This document shows, in pieces, positions 27,466 to 28,520 of a stretch of DNA of 28,520 nt. Positions within the stretch are counted from its first letter, which is position 1; each line of letters opens with the position of its first letter. The notes beneath the pieces were generated by a model. The model was given only the letters and a program-made list of their open reading frames with translations. It did no database searches and had not been told where the DNA came from. Made by a program: the position numbers and the translations under genes. This DNA is from an uncultured Mycoplasmatota bacterium (GTDB lineage Bacteria > Bacillota_I > Bacilli_A > RF39 > UBA660), in NCBI GenBank assembly GCA_900544605.1, contig UQVP01000012.1, forward strand, positions 1-28,520. Reading direction: 5' to 3'.

Positions 27466-28520
27466 ATGCTTTTTTTTGTAAAGGCCATGGTCCAGTCATA
27501 TTACCTGCTTCATCTTTAAAACCAATTTTTAAATCCATAGTATTAACATCATTTTTCAAACTAATGTTAAATCCAAAATAATAATCACTTATTGCTCTCC
27601 AACCATAACCATTATATCTATCCTCTAAATTTTTATACGAGCAAGTCCAATACTGAGTACTATCATTATATTGATAACAATATCCTAAAGCTGTGTAAAC
27701 AGTAGACGAATCTGAAACACTACATTGAAGAGAAAATTGGTTACCAGATCCTTCTCTTGGACCGGCCCACCAACAATTAGCTCGTGGCGCTTTAGTATCA
27801 TGTTTAACACTTACATCACCTGAACAATCTTTTTCATTTCCAGCATTATCTTTTATTGTATAAGCCAACCATGCTGTATTAATTTCTTCATTAGCACCGG
27901 AGTAAATCCAACTTTTACTATTTTGATCACTCATGCCACTTCCTGAATCTGTTCCATATACCTTTACAGTTACATTACTGCTTGTCCATGTCCAGTTCTG
28001 CTCCCAATTACATGTAGGAGCTGTCTTATCTACTTTAACTATATTTCTAACAGACCATTCACCTTCATTTCCTACTTTATCAACAGCTCTATGACAAGCA
28101 ATATTTGTTCCTTCCCCGGTAATTGATACTGAATTAGATTCTTCTTTTCCGCCTACAGTTGAACAATCACTTGACCACTGATAATAATCTACCCCACTAC
28201 CACCATCTTCAGAATTAAATGTTCTATTAACATTCTGATTTGTCCATGTATCTAGCGTATAACCGTGGAAATCTACCTCTGTTTTTGTTGGTGGCTTTTT
28301 ATCATAATAAACATCAACTGTTTTACTACATGTTGTTACATTTCCTGCTTCATCTTCGATATCAAAGCTTAAATTATCGGTTTTTAATTCTATTCCATTT
28401 TCATTATAAGTCTGGGTCTTATTTGAACCTTTCATCGGAGCTTTTGGAAGCCCATCACTTTCATTCTTTGACCCTGTTAAAACTATAGATACTCCTTCAT
28501 TTGTCCATGTTGTATTTTCT
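27464..28520 (-). CDS. Ig-like repeat surface protein, C-terminal part (partial)
   Basis: The frame stays open to the right edge, so the start is outside the window; about 351 codons are visible. It consists of repeated Ig-like domains joined by linkers of the type xDK(K/T)(A/P)PT (YDKKPPTKTEV, VDKTAPTCNWE, HDTKAPRANCW). Each repeat opens with W(T)(N/S)xxV (TTWTNEGVSIVL, DTWTNQNVNRTF, WTWTSSNVTVKV) and ends in an AGN-type hairpin (DEAGNVTTC, DNAGNEKDC, DEAGNMTGP). This is the architecture of long extracellular stalk proteins. Many Trp and Cys are present. There is no LPXTG or other sorting signal at the C-terminus, so anchoring must be at the unseen N-terminus. Confidence 0.88.
   Translation of the reverse strand, partial: ENTTWTNEGVSIVLTGSKNESDGLPKAPMKGSNKTQTYNENGIELKTDNLSFDIEDEAGNVTTCSKTVDVYYDKKPPTKTEVDFHGYTLDTWTNQNVNRTFNSEDGGSGVDYYQWSSDCSTVGGKEESNSVSITGEGTNIACHRAVDKVGNEGEWSVRNIVKVDKTAPTCNWEQNWTWTSSNVTVKVYGTDSGSGMSDQNSKSWIYSGANEEINTAWLAYTIKDNAGNEKDCSGDVSVKHDTKAPRANCWWAGPREGSGNQFSLQCSVSDSSTVYTALGYCYQYNDSTQYWTCSYKNLEDRYNGYGWRAISDYYFGFNISLKNDVNTMDLKIGFKDEAGNMTGPWPLQKKA

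Noticed and set aside
85..28435. Reassigned genetic code (UGA as Trp), considered because the sequence is Mollicutes-like
   Set aside because: UGA serves as a stop at the yidD and 354-aa gene overlaps, and Trp in conserved positions is encoded by TGG.
1..28520. CRISPR array, insertion sequence or DGR reverse transcriptase in the window
   Set aside because: I saw no regularly spaced repeats, transposase-like genes or reverse-transcriptase motifs on either strand.

Overview
The window is very A+T-rich, densely packed bacterial chromosome read with the standard code: TGA is a real stop, for example at the ATGA overlaps of yidD/lipoprotein and of the two dehydratase-type genes. Promoters are sigma-A type (TTGACA-17-TATAAT), Shine-Dalgarno sequences are strong, a T-box riboswitch is present, and the gene set (GatCAB, AsnS, DUF1540, Fem transferase, pyruvate phosphate dikinase) fits a low-G+C Bacillota. 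My inference is an uncultured gut-type Bacilli/Mollicutes-related lineage (RF39/Erysipelotrichales-like). That placement comes from gene content and composition, not from a search.

Layout. 1-2700 (minus): rnc, an unrecognised 379-aa gene and yebC form one unit; a promoter at 26-55 fires off the left edge. 2708-4007 (plus): yidD, a lipoprotein related to zinc-binding ABC receptors, then tRNA-Ser(GCU). 4021-8934 (minus): a T-box with an apparent Asn (AAC) specifier controls gatC-gatA-gatB-asnS, the genes for tRNA amidation and asparaginylation. Directly upstream is a tRNA-Asn/Ile/Glu array (8978-9232). 9300-13320 (minus): a uracil-DNA-glycosylase-like protein, a membrane-anchored peptidoglycan deacetylase, a frameshifted remnant of a heavy-metal-domain-like protein, tRNA-Lys(CUU) and a membrane-anchored HExxH protease-like protein. 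13335-17611 (minus): ppdK, then the pair xer recombinase-tdk. 17615-20200 (minus): a large orphan type IV prepilin-like protein and an unknown protein with an acidic repeated tail. 20176-25855 (minus): topA, a 2-hydroxyacyl-CoA-dehydratase-type activase with two paralogous dehydratase-like partners, and a LOG-family hydrolase between the partners. 25942-27445 (plus): a DUF1540 cysteine-rich protein and a FemABX-type transferase. 27464-28520 (minus): the C-terminal part of a large Ig-like repeat surface protein that continues beyond the window.

The strongest candidate for an undescribed system is the 3' end of the prepilin gene (17681-17770). Over 30 codons the base composition switches abruptly: adenine is depleted, half the codons end in C and only one ends in A, in a gene otherwise rich in A/T-ending codons. 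It encodes the end of a lectin-like domain finishing in FGVRPVI. This is what the variable region of a diversity-generating retroelement would look like, although no reverse transcriptase or template repeat lies in the window. Second is the split activase/dehydratase-like set, which points to an ATP-driven reductase of unknown substrate. Third is the metal-receptor-like lipoprotein that has lost the expected histidine ligands.

The genome is compact at both gene ends. Several promoters leave only about 15-17 nt between the -10 box and the start codon, and most intrinsic terminators overlap or abut the stop codon of the gene they end.
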